This document shows, in pieces, positions 26,936 to 36,204 of a stretch of DNA of 64,000 nt. Each line of letters opens with the position of its first letter. The stretch's first letter is position 1. The stretch is from Svornostia abyssi (GTDB lineage: Bacteria; Actinomycetota; Thermoleophilia; Solirubrobacterales; Solirubrobacteraceae). The stretch lies in assembly GCA_024666565.1 (NCBI GenBank), contig CP088295.1, positions 2,356,001 to 2,420,000 of the forward strand. The letters run 5' to 3'. Position numbers and translations under genes: made by a program. The notes beneath the pieces were generated by a model. That model had not been told where the DNA came from. It saw only the letters and a list, made by a program, of their open reading frames with translations, and did not search any database.

Positions 26936-28339
26936 ATGTCGTCAACGTGCCTGCTCTGGATGCGCCGCGACCTGCGGCTGCACGATCACCCCGCGCTGCA
27001 TCGAGCGCGCGCCGAGTTCGACGTCGTGGTGCCGGTCTTCGTCCTCGATGACGCGCTCCTGCACGGGCGGTACGCGTCGTCGCCGCGCGCGCGGTTCCTC
27101 TTCGGCTGCCTGCGCTCGCTCGACGAGCAGCTGCGCGAGCGCGGCAGCGGCTTGGTGCTGCGCCGCGGCGCGCCCGAACACGAGCTGCCCAAGCTGGCGG
27201 AGGACGTCGGCGCGCGCGCGGTGCTGTGGACGAGCGACGTCTCGCCGTACGCGTTGCGCCGCGATGCGGCCGTCACGGCGGCGCTGAACGAGCGCGGTGT
27301 GCGGGCGGTCCCGAACACCGGCACCTACGCGCGGGACGTGTCGAAGGTCCGCAAGGCCGACGGCGACGCGTTCACCGTCTTCACGCCGTACTGGAAGACC
27401 TGGGAGCGGCTCGCGGCGCGCGAGGTGGTGGAAGCGCCGCGCGCCCTGGCCCCGCTGCCCGCGGGGCTGGACCGCGGCGAGCTGCCAGGCGCCGGGGTGC
27501 AGCTGCCCGCGCCCGTGTGCGAGCCGGGCGAGCCCGCTGCGCGCGAGGCGCTGCGCCGGTGGCTCGACGGCCCGGTGGACCGCTACGCCGACCGGCACGA
27601 CACCCTCGCAGGGGGCACGTCGATCCTCTCCCCGTACCTGCGGTGGGGATGTCTGTCGGCGCGCGAGTGCGAGGTGCGCGCACGGGGCCGCGCGACCCCC
27701 GGCGCCGACGCATGGGTGCGCCAGCTGGCGTGGCGCGACTTCTACGCGTCCGTCCTGCTCGAGCATCCGGAGAACGTGCGGCGCGAGTTCCAGCCGAAGT
27801 TCCGGTCGCTGGCCTGGCACGACGACGCGGACGCGCTCGACGCGTGGAAGCGCGGCGAGACGGGATTCCCGATCGTCGACGCGGGCATGCGCCAGCTCGC
27901 CGCCACGGGGTGGATGCACAACCGGGCGCGCATGGTGGTCGGCTCCTTCCTCACGAAGGACCTGCACCTGGACTGGCGGGCGGGCGAACGGCACTTCGCC
28001 TCGTTGCTGCTCGACGGCGAGCCGGCGCAGAACAACGGCAACTGGCAGTGGATCGCCTCGACGGGCGTCGACCCGGCGCCGTACTTCCGGCGGATCTTCA
28101 ACCCGATGATCCAGCAGCAGAAGTTCGACCCCGACGGCGCGTACGTGCGGCGCTGGGTGCCGGAGCTCGCGGCGGTGCCGGCGAACCGCCTCGCCGAGCC
28201 GTGGACGATGACGGAGGCCGAGCAGCGCGAGGCGCGCTGCGCGATCGGCCTGGACTACCCGGCGCCGATCGTCGACCACGCCGACGAGCGTAAGCGCGCG
28301 ATGGATCGCTACCGCGAGGCATCGGCGAGCGTGGCGTAG
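26936..28339 (+). CDS. phr: Deoxyribodipyrimidine photolyase (class I CPD type)
   Basis: 467 residues. N-terminal Rossmann antenna domain (LLWMRRDLRLHDHPAL) and C-terminal FAD domain with TSILSPYLRWGCLSAR, KRGETGFPIVDAGMRQL, TGWMHNRARMVVGSF and NNGNWQWIASTGVDPAPYFR. The latter contain the FAD-contacting and tryptophan-chain residues of light-driven cyclobutane-dimer repair. Length is normal. A perfect hairpin follows the gene. A second photolyase of a different class is encoded 3.3 kb downstream. Confidence 0.93.
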   Translation: MSSTCLLWMRRDLRLHDHPALHRARAEFDVVVPVFVLDDALLHGRYASSPRARFLFGCLRSLDEQLRERGSGLVLRRGAPEHELPKLAEDVGARAVLWTSDVSPYALRRDAAVTAALNERGVRAVPNTGTYARDVSKVRKADGDAFTVFTPYWKTWERLAAREVVEAPRALAPLPAGLDRGELPGAGVQLPAPVCEPGEPAAREALRRWLDGPVDRYADRHDTLAGGTSILSPYLRWGCLSARECEVRARGRATPGADAWVRQLAWRDFYASVLLEHPENVRREFQPKFRSLAWHDDADALDAWKRGETGFPIVDAGMRQLAATGWMHNRARMVVGSFLTKDLHLDWRAGERHFASLLLDGEPAQNNGNWQWIASTGVDPAPYFRRIFNPMIQQQKFDPDGAYVRRWVPELAAVPANRLAEPWTMTEAEQREARCAIGLDYPAPIVDHADERKRAMDRYREASASVA

Positions 28340-28349
28340 CGGACCCATC

Positions 28350-28373
28350 CGCGCCACCCGTCAGGGTGGCGCG
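28350..28373 (+). other. Perfect hairpin directly before a start codon
   Basis: CGCGCCACCC and GGGTGGCGCG form a 10-bp perfect stem with a GTCA loop, ending one base before the ATG at 28375. The AGGG that would serve as ribosome-binding site straddles the loop and 3' arm. It may terminate the photolyase transcript, hide the ribosome-binding site of the next gene, or both. Confidence 0.65.
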
Positions 28374-28374
28374 C

Positions 28375-29421
28375 ATGGACGATCTGCAGGCATGCGAGCG
28401 CGGGCTGCGCCGTGCGGGCCTGCCGCTGCTCATCGAGGACTACTCCGCGTACGAGGACATCTTCACGCGGGCGGCGCCGCTGCTCGGGCTGGTGTTCGTC
28501 GGGCAGGCGTTCGGTGCGATCGACCTGACCTGGGAATGGTGGGCGAACGTGCTCGCCGTGCTCGGCGGCATCGGGATCCTGTTCGGGGCGCTGGCGATCG
28601 TCAACCGCCGCGGCGGCCGGCCGGCGCTGAGCCTCCCCGCGCGCGTGGGCCCGACCGAGCTGACCCTGTTCGTCCTCGTCCCCGCGCTCCTGCCGCTCCT
28701 CTTCGGCGGGCAGTGGCGCAGCGCCGCCGTGACGGCCATCGGCAACCTGCTGCTCCTCGGCCTGATCTGGGCCGTGGTGGGGTACGGCGTGTTGTGGATC
28801 GTGGTCTGGAGCGTGCGGCGGCTGCTCGATCAACTCGCCACGTCGTTCGCGCTCCTGGCGCGTGCGGTCCCGCTCCTGCTGGTGTTCAGCATCGTCCTGT
28901 TCATCAACACCGAGATGTGGCAGGTCTTCTCGTCGCTCTCCGACGTGCAGGTCGTCGAGGTCGCCGTGCTGTTCATCGCCGTCGGCCTGGTCTTCATCGT
29001 CGCGCGCGTGCCCAAGGAGGTGCAGGAGATCGAGCGCCAGGTGGGGGAGGGGCCGCCGCTGCGCACCCGCCAGCTCGTGAATGTCGGGCTCGTCCTCGTC
29101 ATCGCGCAGGGGCTGCAGGTCCTGACCGTCGCCGTGCTGCTCGGGGCGTTCTTCGTCGCGTTCGGGGCGCTCGCGGTGCAGCCCGAGGTCGTGGAGTCGT
29201 GGATCGGCACGGCGCCGGAGGAGATCGCCGGCACCCCGGTCAGCGTGGAGCTGCTGCGGGTGTCGGGCGCCCTCGGGGCGTTCAGCGGCCTGTACTACGC
29301 GATCGCGGTGCTGACCGACGGGACGTACCGCGACGAGTTCCTCGAGGAGGTCATCGGCTCGATGCGCGACACGTTCCGGCTGCGCGCGCGGTACCTCGCG
29401 CTCCGCGGCGTCAGAGGGTGA
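28375..29421 (+). CDS. Polytopic membrane protein, unknown function
   Basis: 348 residues with about seven or eight hydrophobic helices (for example near LLGLVFVGQAF, VLAVLGGIGILFGALAIV, LLLGLIWAVVGYGVLWIVV and LLLVFSIVLFINTEMW). A cytosolic connector is polar (RVPKEVQEIERQVGEG). The N-terminal 30 residues are soluble. No transporter or enzyme signature is recognised. A GTG at 28366 could extend it by three residues; the ATG at 28375 has AGGG 8 bases upstream. The stop overlaps the convergent tetR gene by 11 bases. Confidence 0.78.
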   Translation: MDDLQACERGLRRAGLPLLIEDYSAYEDIFTRAAPLLGLVFVGQAFGAIDLTWEWWANVLAVLGGIGILFGALAIVNRRGGRPALSLPARVGPTELTLFVLVPALLPLLFGGQWRSAAVTAIGNLLLLGLIWAVVGYGVLWIVVWSVRRLLDQLATSFALLARAVPLLLVFSIVLFINTEMWQVFSSLSDVQVVEVAVLFIAVGLVFIVARVPKEVQEIERQVGEGPPLRTRQLVNVGLVLVIAQGLQVLTVAVLLGAFFVAFGALAVQPEVVESWIGTAPEEIAGTPVSVELLRVSGALGAFSGLYYAIAVLTDGTYRDEFLEEVIGSMRDTFRLRARYLALRGVRG

Positions 29422-30025
29422 GCGCGAGCTCTGTGAGCTCGTCGACGAGCCGCTGGTCGGAGATCTGCAGCGTGCCGTCGAGCCGGCGGCCGATCACCTC
29501 GCCCAGCGCGCCCACGAGTGCGATCGACGACACCTGCGCGCGCAGCCCACGCGGCGCGCGGTCGCCGTAGAACGCGCGCGCCTGGTCGCGCAGCAGCTGC
29601 TCGAATCCGCCGAGCAGCTCGCGGCGGCGGGTCTGCAGCGCCGCGCTGCCCAAGCCCTCGAGCAGGGCGACCCGGCCCTTGCGTGGGTCGGCGACGATCA
29701 CGCCGACGAGCGCCGAGGCGGCGGCGCGCATCCGCGCCCGCGGCTCGTCCTCGGCCTCCGCGAGGGCCGCGAGCACGGCGTCGCGGGTCTCGTCGGCGAC
29801 GGTGTCGATCAACGCGACGTAGAGCGCGTCGCGGTCGCGGAACGACTCGTAGAAGTACCGCTCGGTCAGCCCGGCGCGCCGGCAGATCTCGGTCATCGTC
29901 GCCGCCGGCCAGCCTTCGGTGCCGATGAGGTCGAGCGCGGCGTCAAGCAGGCGCGCGCGCCGGTCGGCGGCCCGCTCGGCGGCGGTCTGCCCGCGGAACC
30001 GGCGGTCGGACGAGGTCGTGCCCAC
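29411..30025 (-). CDS. TetR-family transcription repressor
   Basis: 204 residues. N-terminal helix-turn-helix (RLLDAALDLIGTEGWPAATMTEICRRAG in part, then LTERYFYESFRDRDALY) is a typical TetR DNA-binding domain; the C-terminal helices form the ligand pocket. Start is the GTG at 30025. It is divergent from a cytochrome P450 gene, with two 18-bp palindromes in the 90-base gap. The usual logic is that the protein represses itself and the P450 until a ligand, perhaps the P450 substrate, binds. Confidence 0.88.
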   Translation of the reverse strand: MGTTSSDRRFRGQTAAERAADRRARLLDAALDLIGTEGWPAATMTEICRRAGLTERYFYESFRDRDALYVALIDTVADETRDAVLAALAEAEDEPRARMRAAASALVGVIVADPRKGRVALLEGLGSAALQTRRRELLGGFEQLLRDQARAFYGDRAPRGLRAQVSSIALVGALGEVIGRRLDGTLQISDQRLVDELTELALTL

Positions 30026-30035
30026 CCCGACATCT

Positions 30036-30053
30036 TGACAGGAACCCCTGTCA
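30036..30053. promoter_or_regulatory. TetR operator 1
   Basis: TGACAGG-AACC-CCTGTCA is a perfect 7-4-7 inverted repeat 10 bases upstream of the tetR start. The same half-site recurs in operator 2 with centres 42 bases apart, four helical turns. Confidence 0.75.
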
Positions 30054-30077
30054 GGTTGAACACTGTGCGCCGCAAGT

Positions 30078-30095
30078 TGACAGGACGTCCTGTCA
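30078..30095. promoter_or_regulatory. TetR operator 2
   Basis: TGACAGGACGTCCTGTCA is a perfect 18-bp palindrome sharing its TGACAGG half-sites with operator 1. It lies 20 bases upstream of the P450 start and overlaps a TTGACA hexamer, so binding would block transcription. Confidence 0.78.
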
Positions 30096-30115
30096 GGACA
30101 GGAGCAGAGCCCCGC

Positions 30116-31568
30116 ATGAGCACGCAGATCACCGCCCCGCCGCCCCCACCGTTCGACGAACGCCTCGTCCCGCAGGCGGCTGCGGTCCTGCGGGCCGAGC
30201 GTCGCGCCCGGCGGACGGGCCCGGGGCTTCCGGCCGGCAGCCGCGGCGTGAGCTGGCGCAACACGTACGCGACGCTCGCGGATCCCGTCCGCATGCTGCT
30301 CGAGCACCGCCGCCGGTTCGGCCCGGTCTTCACGATCCGCACGCTGCACGAGCCCGTCGTCTGGGCCATCGGCGCGCCGGAGAACCACCAGATCCTCGTG
30401 ACGGACGCCGACGCGTACCAGTGGCGCGAGAGCCGGTTCGGCGACCTGCACCCGGTCCTCGGCGACGGGATGCTGAACATCGACGGCCAGCTGCACCATC
30501 AGCTGCGGCGCCTCATGCTCCCGGCGTTCCACCGCGAGCAGGTCGCGGGCGTCGCCGACGTCATGGTCGCCGAAGGCGTGCGGGCGGCCGAGCGTCTGCA
30601 GCCGGGTGCCGAGATCGACCTCTACGCGTGGACGCGCGAGCTCGCGCTGCGCATCGCGCTGCGGGGCCTGCTGGGTCTTGCCGAGGGGGACAGCCGGGCC
30701 CCCGCGCTCGCCGACGCCTTCGAACGTGCGCTGAGTCTCTACGGCCACGCGTTCGTCGTGCAGGTGCTGCGGGGGGCCCGGCACGCCGTTCGCCCGGGCG
30801 CAGCGCGCCTGTGCCGAGCTCGACGGCCTCGTGCGCGCCCTCCTCGACGACCATCGCGACGAAGGCGCCGAAGCCCCGGGGGTCCTCGGCCTCCTCCTCG
30901 GCGCCACGGACGCCGACGGACGGCCCCTCGACGAGCAGCTCATCCGCGACCAGCTCGTCACGCTGCTGTTCGCCGGCCACGACACGACCACCGCGACGCT
31001 CACGTTCATGATGTACGAGCTCGGTCGCACCCCCACCGCGCGCGCGACCGTGCAGGCTGAGCTCGCGGAGGTCCTCGGCGATCGCGACCCGCGTGCCGAC
31101 GAGCTCGACGGCACGACCCTCCCGGTGCTCGAACGGACGCTCGACGAGACGCTGCGCCGCTACCCGGCCGCGTGGGTCGGCCCGCGGCGTACGCTGCGCG
31201 ACACCGAGATCTCGGGCGTGAAGGTCCCCGCCGGCATCGCTGTGCACTACTGCAGCTGGGCCACGCACCACCTGCCCGAGCTGTATCCCGACCCGCTCGC
31301 GTTCGAGCCCGACCGCTTCCTGCCCGAGCGCGTGAAGGCGCTGCCGAAGGGCGCGTACGTCCCGTTCGGCGGCGGCTCGCGCATGTGCCTGGGCAAGCGC
31401 TTCGGCCAGTACGAGCTGCGGGCACTCGCCGCGGTGCTGCTGCGCCGCTTCGAGCTGGAGCCCGACCCGGCGGACGTGCCGCGCATCACCACCACGCCGA
31501 CCCTGGGGCCGCGCGGCGGCCTGCGCTTCGCCATCCACACGCCGAACGGCAGATCCACGTTGCCATAG
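30116..31568 (+). CDS. Cytochrome P450, one frame break
   Basis: About 483 residues when repaired. I-helix oxygen-binding motif AGHDTTT, K-helix ETLRR (ExxR), and haem loop FGGGSRMCLGKRF with the Cys thiolate ligand are all present. The frame breaks at the G6 run 30771-30776: one fewer G joins VVQVLRG to PGTPFARAQRACAELDG. The sequence looks like the fused-type bacterial P450s close to eukaryotic-like families, without an attached reductase. Substrate unknown; no ferredoxin gene adjoins. GGAG lies 12 bases before the ATG. Controlled by the divergent TetR through two palindromes. Confidence 0.85.
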
Positions 31569-31629
31569 CGATGACCACCTGAAACCGCCCGACGTCGATC
31601 TGCCGTTCGGCGCGCGTCGTACCCCTCGC

Positions 31630-33123
31630 GTGGGGCATACCGCCGTCGTTCTCGGTGACCAGCTGCTGCGCGGCCATCCCGCGCTCGACGGCGCCGAACG
31701 CGTGCTGTTCGTCGAGTCGCTGCCGATGCTGCGGCGGCGCTGGCTGCACCGCCAGCGCGCCCACGTCGTGCTGTCGGGCATGCGGCACTTCGCCGCGGAG
31801 CTGCGCGCGGGCGGTAACGTCGAGGTCGTCGAACGGCGGGCCGCGCCGTCGCTGGCGAGTCCGCTCGCCGAGGAGCCTGGGCCGCTCGTCGCCGCCTCGC
31901 CCAACGCCCCCGGCGCGCGGGCGGTCCTCGAGCGGGCCGGCGCCCGGCTGGTCCCGTCGACCCAGTTCCTCACGTCGCCCGACGCGTTCGCTGCATGGGC
32001 CGAAGGTCGCCGCCGCCTCAAGATGGAGGACTTCTACCGCGAGCAGCGCCGTCGCTTCGGTGTCCTGCTCGACGCCGACGGCGGACCGGAGGGCGGACAG
32101 TGGAACTACGACCCGGAGAATCGCCGCCCGCCGCGCGACATGCCAGAAGACCTGCGGCCGCCCGAGCCCTGGTGCCCGCAGGAGGACGACATCGACGCGG
32201 AGGTCCGCTGCGACCTCGACGCGCACGCCCCCGACCTCTGGGGCCGGGACGCGCCACGCCGGTTCGCCGTCACGCCTGACGAGGCCGACGCTGCGCTGCG
32301 GTCCTTCATCGACGACCGCCTGCCGCAGTTCGGCCCGTGGCAGGACGCGATGGTCCCGGGCGAGCCGTGGCTCTTTCACTCCCTGCTCTCGGTCCCGCTG
32401 AACCTCGGCGTCCTCGACCCGCTCGACGCCGTGCGCGCCGCCGAGGCTGCCTACCGCAGCGGCGGCATCCCGCTGCAGTCCGCCGAGGGCTTCATCCGCC
32501 AGATCCTGGGCTGGCGCGAGTACGTCCACGGCGCGTTCTGGCTGCGCCACCTCGATGGCGCGAACGCGCTGGACGCCCACGCCCCGCTGCCCGGCGCGTT
32601 CCTCGGCGAGCAGAGCGGGTGGAACTGCCTGGACTCCGTCGTCGACGGCGTGCGCGAGCGCGGCTACGCCCACCACATCGAGCGGCTCATGGTCCTCGGC
32701 AACACGCTGCTGCTGACCGGCGTCGACCCGCAGGACGCGGTCGACTGGTTCGCCCGCGCGTTCGTCGACGGCGCGCCATGGGTGATGGCCCCGAACGCCG
32801 CCGGGATGGCGCTCTACGCCGACGGCGGGCAGATGACGACCAAGCCGTACGCCGCGGGCGGCAACTACGTCAACCGCATGAGCCGGTTCTGCGGTGGCTG
32901 CCGGTACGACCCCAAAGAGCGCACCGGTCCGGAAGCATGCCCCCTGTCCGCGTTGTACTGGGACTTCATCGACCGCCACCGCGAGCGGCTGGACGGCAAC
33001 CGGCGCATGGCGATGCCGCTGCGCTCGCTGGCGAAGATCGACCCCGCCGAGCTGGACGCGATCCGCGCGCGGGCGAACGACGCCCGCGCGGAGCTCGGCG
33101 TCAGGCCGGCTTCGTCGCCGTGA
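31630..33123 (+). CDS. Iron-sulfur photolyase/cryptochrome (FeS-BCP, PhrB-like)
   Basis: 497 residues, deoxyribodipyrimidine photolyase-related family. The four 4Fe-4S ligands of Agrobacterium PhrB are matched: Cys near 333 in GWNCLDS, then Cys421, Cys424 and Cys437 in FCGGC ... PEACPLS, with PhrB-like spacings of 3 and 13. C-terminal regions QILGWREYVHGAFW and VLGNTLLLTGVDPQ are typical of the FAD domain. PhrB repairs (6-4) photoproducts; this protein likely does too. It starts with GTG and follows the P450 by 61 bases. The last 23 bases overlap a convergent methyltransferase gene. Confidence 0.9.
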   Translation: MGHTAVVLGDQLLRGHPALDGAERVLFVESLPMLRRRWLHRQRAHVVLSGMRHFAAELRAGGNVEVVERRAAPSLASPLAEEPGPLVAASPNAPGARAVLERAGARLVPSTQFLTSPDAFAAWAEGRRRLKMEDFYREQRRRFGVLLDADGGPEGGQWNYDPENRRPPRDMPEDLRPPEPWCPQEDDIDAEVRCDLDAHAPDLWGRDAPRRFAVTPDEADAALRSFIDDRLPQFGPWQDAMVPGEPWLFHSLLSVPLNLGVLDPLDAVRAAEAAYRSGGIPLQSAEGFIRQILGWREYVHGAFWLRHLDGANALDAHAPLPGAFLGEQSGWNCLDSVVDGVRERGYAHHIERLMVLGNTLLLTGVDPQDAVDWFARAFVDGAPWVMAPNAAGMALYADGGQMTTKPYAAGGNYVNRMSRFCGGCRYDPKERTGPEACPLSALYWDFIDRHRERLDGNRRMAMPLRSLAKIDPAELDAIRARANDARAELGVRPASSP

Positions 33124-34021
33124 TCATCAGGTTGTAGAAGATGTCGGCCGGCAGGCGGCCTTCGAGGAACCGCTGGTCGACCTGCTGCCAGAACAGGTAG
33201 CCGCGGAACGCGTACTGGCGCCACGGCCACGGGATCGTGGCCGGGTCGGCGGTGGCCTCGAGCGTGCGGTTCGTCCACCCGAACCAGTTGGCGAGCAGCT
33301 CCTCGCCGATGACGTCGACATCGGCGAACCCGGCGCCGCGCGCGAACGCGGTCAGGTCCGCGGGGATGAACGCGTGGACGTCGACGACGGACTCCAGCGA
33401 GTGGTCCGGCTCGGCTGCGAGGTGGCCGTTGATGTCTGCGGGCTCGGCACGAAAGACGGCGCGCCACGCCGGCGCGATCTTCTGCGCGACGCCCTTGGGC
33501 ACGTTCGCGATCTTGTCGCCCGTGCGCGAGGGCTCACCGGCGAAGACGACCTGGCCGCCGGGCTTCAGGACGCGGAAGAACTCGCTGAAGGCCTGATCGA
33601 GGTCGGGCAGGTGGTGCAGGACGGCGTGGCCGATGACGAGGTCGAACTGCTCATCCTCGAACGGGAGCTGCTCGGCGTCGCACACCTGCGTGGTGACGCG
33701 GTCGCCGAGGCCCAGGCGCTCGGCGTTGCCGGCGCACGCCTCGAGCATCCCCGGGGAGATGTCGGTGCACGTCGCCTGCTCGATGACGCCCTGAAGCATG
33801 AGGTTGAGCGTGAAGTAGCCCGTCCCGGACCCGATCTCCAGCGCGTTCGCAAACGGCGTCGCCGGGATCTGCCCCAGCGCCTTCTCGAGCTTCATCCGCA
33901 CCTGGGACTTGCCCGTGTCGCCGAAGTCGATGCCCCACTTCGCGTCGTATTCCTTGGCCGCCACGTCGTGGTACCGGGTGTTGACGTCGCGGATCTCTTC
34001 GGCTGTGGGTGGGGCAGTCAT
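33101..34021 (-). CDS. Class I SAM-dependent methyltransferase
   Basis: 306 residues. SAM-binding LEIGSGTGYFTLNL (motif I), CTDISPGMLEACAGNA (motif II), LVIGHAVLHHLPDLDQAF and RVLKPGGQVVFAGEP (motifs IV-V) are all present. The C-terminal half has an unusual Trp-rich segment (LLANWFGWTN, IPWPWRQY) and may bind a lipid or sugar acceptor. It is divergent from a second methyltransferase that heads a GH57/GT4 operon, so it could act in the same polysaccharide pathway; this is inference from position. Confidence 0.85.
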   Translation of the reverse strand: MTAPPTAEEIRDVNTRYHDVAAKEYDAKWGIDFGDTGKSQVRMKLEKALGQIPATPFANALEIGSGTGYFTLNLMLQGVIEQATCTDISPGMLEACAGNAERLGLGDRVTTQVCDAEQLPFEDEQFDLVIGHAVLHHLPDLDQAFSEFFRVLKPGGQVVFAGEPSRTGDKIANVPKGVAQKIAPAWRAVFRAEPADINGHLAAEPDHSLESVVDVHAFIPADLTAFARGAGFADVDVIGEELLANWFGWTNRTLEATADPATIPWPWRQYAFRGYLFWQQVDQRFLEGRLPADIFYNLMITATKPA

Positions 34022-34075
34022 GGGCCGCGCAGGGTACACCCGGAAGACGGCTCTACGCCGGTAGGGTGCTCGGTC

Positions 34076-34846
34076 GTGTCGACCGAGACGTACGTGCAGA
34101 AGGACCAGCCCGAGGGCGTTCCCCCGCTGGAGCTGACGGGCGAGCGCACGCTCCCCGACGTGCCGGAGGAGAACTACTGGTTCCAGCGCCACCTGGTCGT
34201 CTACGAGTGGATCGCCGAGCGCTGCCGCGGCCTGCGGGTCGTCGACATGGCGTGCGGCGAGGGATACGGCTCGGAGGTCCTGTCCCGCACCGCGGCGTCG
34301 GTCACCGGCGTCGACGCGAACCCCGAGGCGCACGCCCACGCGAAGGCCAAGTACACGACGGACACCCTGCGCTTCGAGCGCGATCTCGTCGAGACCTACA
34401 GCGAGCCGTGCGACGCGATCGTCTTCCTGCAGACCATCGAGCACGTGCAGGATCCCGGCGCGATCCTCGAGCACTTCAAGCGCCAGCTCGCGCCGGGCGG
34501 CGTGGCGTTCGTCTCCACGCCGAACGTGCTGACGCTGGCGCCCGACGGCAAGCGCTCGGAGAACCCGTGGCACGTCTACGAGTACCGGCCCGAGGAGTAC
34601 CACGAGCTGTGCGCCGAGCACTTCGGCTCGGTCGAGTTCCACGGCCTGTTCCACGCGCGCAAGCTCAAGGCGCAGGACCTGGCGATCAAGGCGGGCTGGG
34701 ACTGGTTGCACCCGAAACTCCGCATCACCAAGCCGTTCTATGACTGGTTCGTCCCGGCGATCAACGTCGGGGATTTCACGCTGCGCGAGGGGGCGCCTGA
34801 AGAGCTGCACGGGGCGTTGGACCTCGTCGCGGTCCTCCGCGCATGA
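34076..34846 (+). CDS. SAM-dependent methyltransferase, Rv3030-like
   Basis: 256 residues. Methyltransferase fold with VVDMACGEGYGSEVLS (motif I), VTGVDANPEAHAHAKAKY, AIVFLQTIEHVQDPG and APGGVAFVSTPN. Starts with GTG at 34076, preceded by an AGGG-type site. Overlaps the GH57 gene by 4 bases. In Mycobacterium the same three-gene order (Rv3030 methyltransferase, Rv3031 GH57 enzyme, Rv3032 glycosyltransferase) makes 6-O-methylglucose lipopolysaccharide. By position and type this would be the sugar or polysaccharide methyltransferase. Confidence 0.85.
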   Translation: MSTETYVQKDQPEGVPPLELTGERTLPDVPEENYWFQRHLVVYEWIAERCRGLRVVDMACGEGYGSEVLSRTAASVTGVDANPEAHAHAKAKYTTDTLRFERDLVETYSEPCDAIVFLQTIEHVQDPGAILEHFKRQLAPGGVAFVSTPNVLTLAPDGKRSENPWHVYEYRPEEYHELCAEHFGSVEFHGLFHARKLKAQDLAIKAGWDWLHPKLRITKPFYDWFVPAINVGDFTLREGAPEELHGALDLVAVLRA

Positions 34847-36204
34847 GCGGAGAGCTCGCGGTCGTTCTGCACACCCATATGCCCTACGTCGAGGGCTATG
34901 GGACCTGGCCGTTCGGCGAGGAGTGGCTGTGGGAGGCGATCGCGACGTCGTACGTCCCGCTGCTCGACGTCTTCGAGCAGCACGGTGACCAGCTGACGCT
35001 GAGCGTCACGCCGGTCCTGGCCGACCAGCTCGAGGTCGCCGACCTCGGCGCGCGGTTCGACACGTTCGTGACCGAGGTCCGGCGGCGCACCCACGCGGCG
35101 GACATCGAGGCGGCCGCGTCTCCGGCAGAGGTCGAGGCGCTGCGCCACTCCCTGGCGTCGTACGAGTCCGCGGCGGAGCGGATGCGGGCGCTCGGCGGCG
35201 ACCTGCTCGGCGCGCTGGCACCGCACGTCGCGTGGACCTCCTCGGCCACGCACGCCGTCCTCCCGCTGCTCGCCACCGACGCGGGTGTGCGCCTGCAACT
35301 GCAGGTCGGCATCGACGGGCACCGCCGCCGCTTCGGCGCGTGGGACGGCGGGTTCTGGCTGCCCGAGTGCGCGCACGACCCGGCGCTCGACCTGCTGCTG
35401 GAGGAGGCGGGCGTCCACGCGACGTGCGTCGACCTCACGGACACCGGCCTGGATCCGCTGCGCCCGCTGCGCTCCGCGGCGGGCCCGCTGCTCGTGCCGA
35501 TCGACCGCGAGATCATCGAGCTCGTCTGGAGCCAGGGCGGCTACCCCGGCGGCGCCGCCTACCGCGACACGTTCCGACGGACCGCGCACGACCACCTGGC
35601 ACACGCGGTCGACGGCACGCCGTACGACCCGGCCCGGGCCGCCGCCGCGGCGCGCACGGACGCCGCGGACTTCGTGGCGCGGGTGCGCGAGCGCGTTGCG
35701 GGTGGCGGGCTGTGCGTCTTTGCCATCGACACCGAGCTGCTCGGCCACTGGTGGCACGAGGGGCCGCAGTGGCTCGCGGCCGTCCTCGAGGAAGCCGGCA
35801 CGCAGGGGCTTGCGGTCACGCGCCTCGACGACGCGCTGCATCGGCACGAGCCGGCTCCCGCGCCCGACGACCTGCCGGTCACCACGTGGGGCACGCCGCG
35901 CGACCTCACGACGTGGAGCGCGCCCTCAGTCGCCGATCTCGCGTGGGCGGCGCGCGACGCGGAGCTGCGCGTCGTGGCCGCCGGCGCCCGGGCCGACGCG
36001 CGCGCCGTGCGCGAGCTGCTCGCCCTCCAGTCGTCGGACTGGGCGTTCATGACGCACCGCGATCTCTCGGCGCCGTACGCGCACGAACGGGTCGCGGGCC
36101 ACCGCGAGGCGCTGGAGACGGCGCTGTCCTCGGTAGGCTCCCTGAGCCCCGCGGTGCGCAACCTGGCACCGGATGCCTCGCCCGCGGCACTGCTGGTCCC
36201 ATGA
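34843..36204 (+). CDS. GH57-family 1,4-alpha-glucan branching enzyme-like protein
   Basis: 453 residues. GH57 signature motifs: LHTHMPYVEGYG near the N-terminus, GGFWLPECAHDP with the catalytic Glu nucleophile, and IDTELLGHWWHEG with the catalytic Asp, then SDWAFM in the C-terminal helical part. It is somewhat shorter than archaeal branching enzymes, like its mycobacterial counterpart. It would add alpha-1,6 branches to an alpha-1,4-glucan. It is translationally coupled to genes on both sides (ATGA overlaps at 34843 and 36201). Confidence 0.88.
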   Translation: MSGELAVVLHTHMPYVEGYGTWPFGEEWLWEAIATSYVPLLDVFEQHGDQLTLSVTPVLADQLEVADLGARFDTFVTEVRRRTHAADIEAAASPAEVEALRHSLASYESAAERMRALGGDLLGALAPHVAWTSSATHAVLPLLATDAGVRLQLQVGIDGHRRRFGAWDGGFWLPECAHDPALDLLLEEAGVHATCVDLTDTGLDPLRPLRSAAGPLLVPIDREIIELVWSQGGYPGGAAYRDTFRRTAHDHLAHAVDGTPYDPARAAAAARTDAADFVARVRERVAGGGLCVFAIDTELLGHWWHEGPQWLAAVLEEAGTQGLAVTRLDDALHRHEPAPAPDDLPVTTWGTPRDLTTWSAPSVADLAWAARDAELRVVAAGARADARAVRELLALQSSDWAFMTHRDLSAPYAHERVAGHREALETALSSVGSLSPAVRNLAPDASPAALLVP

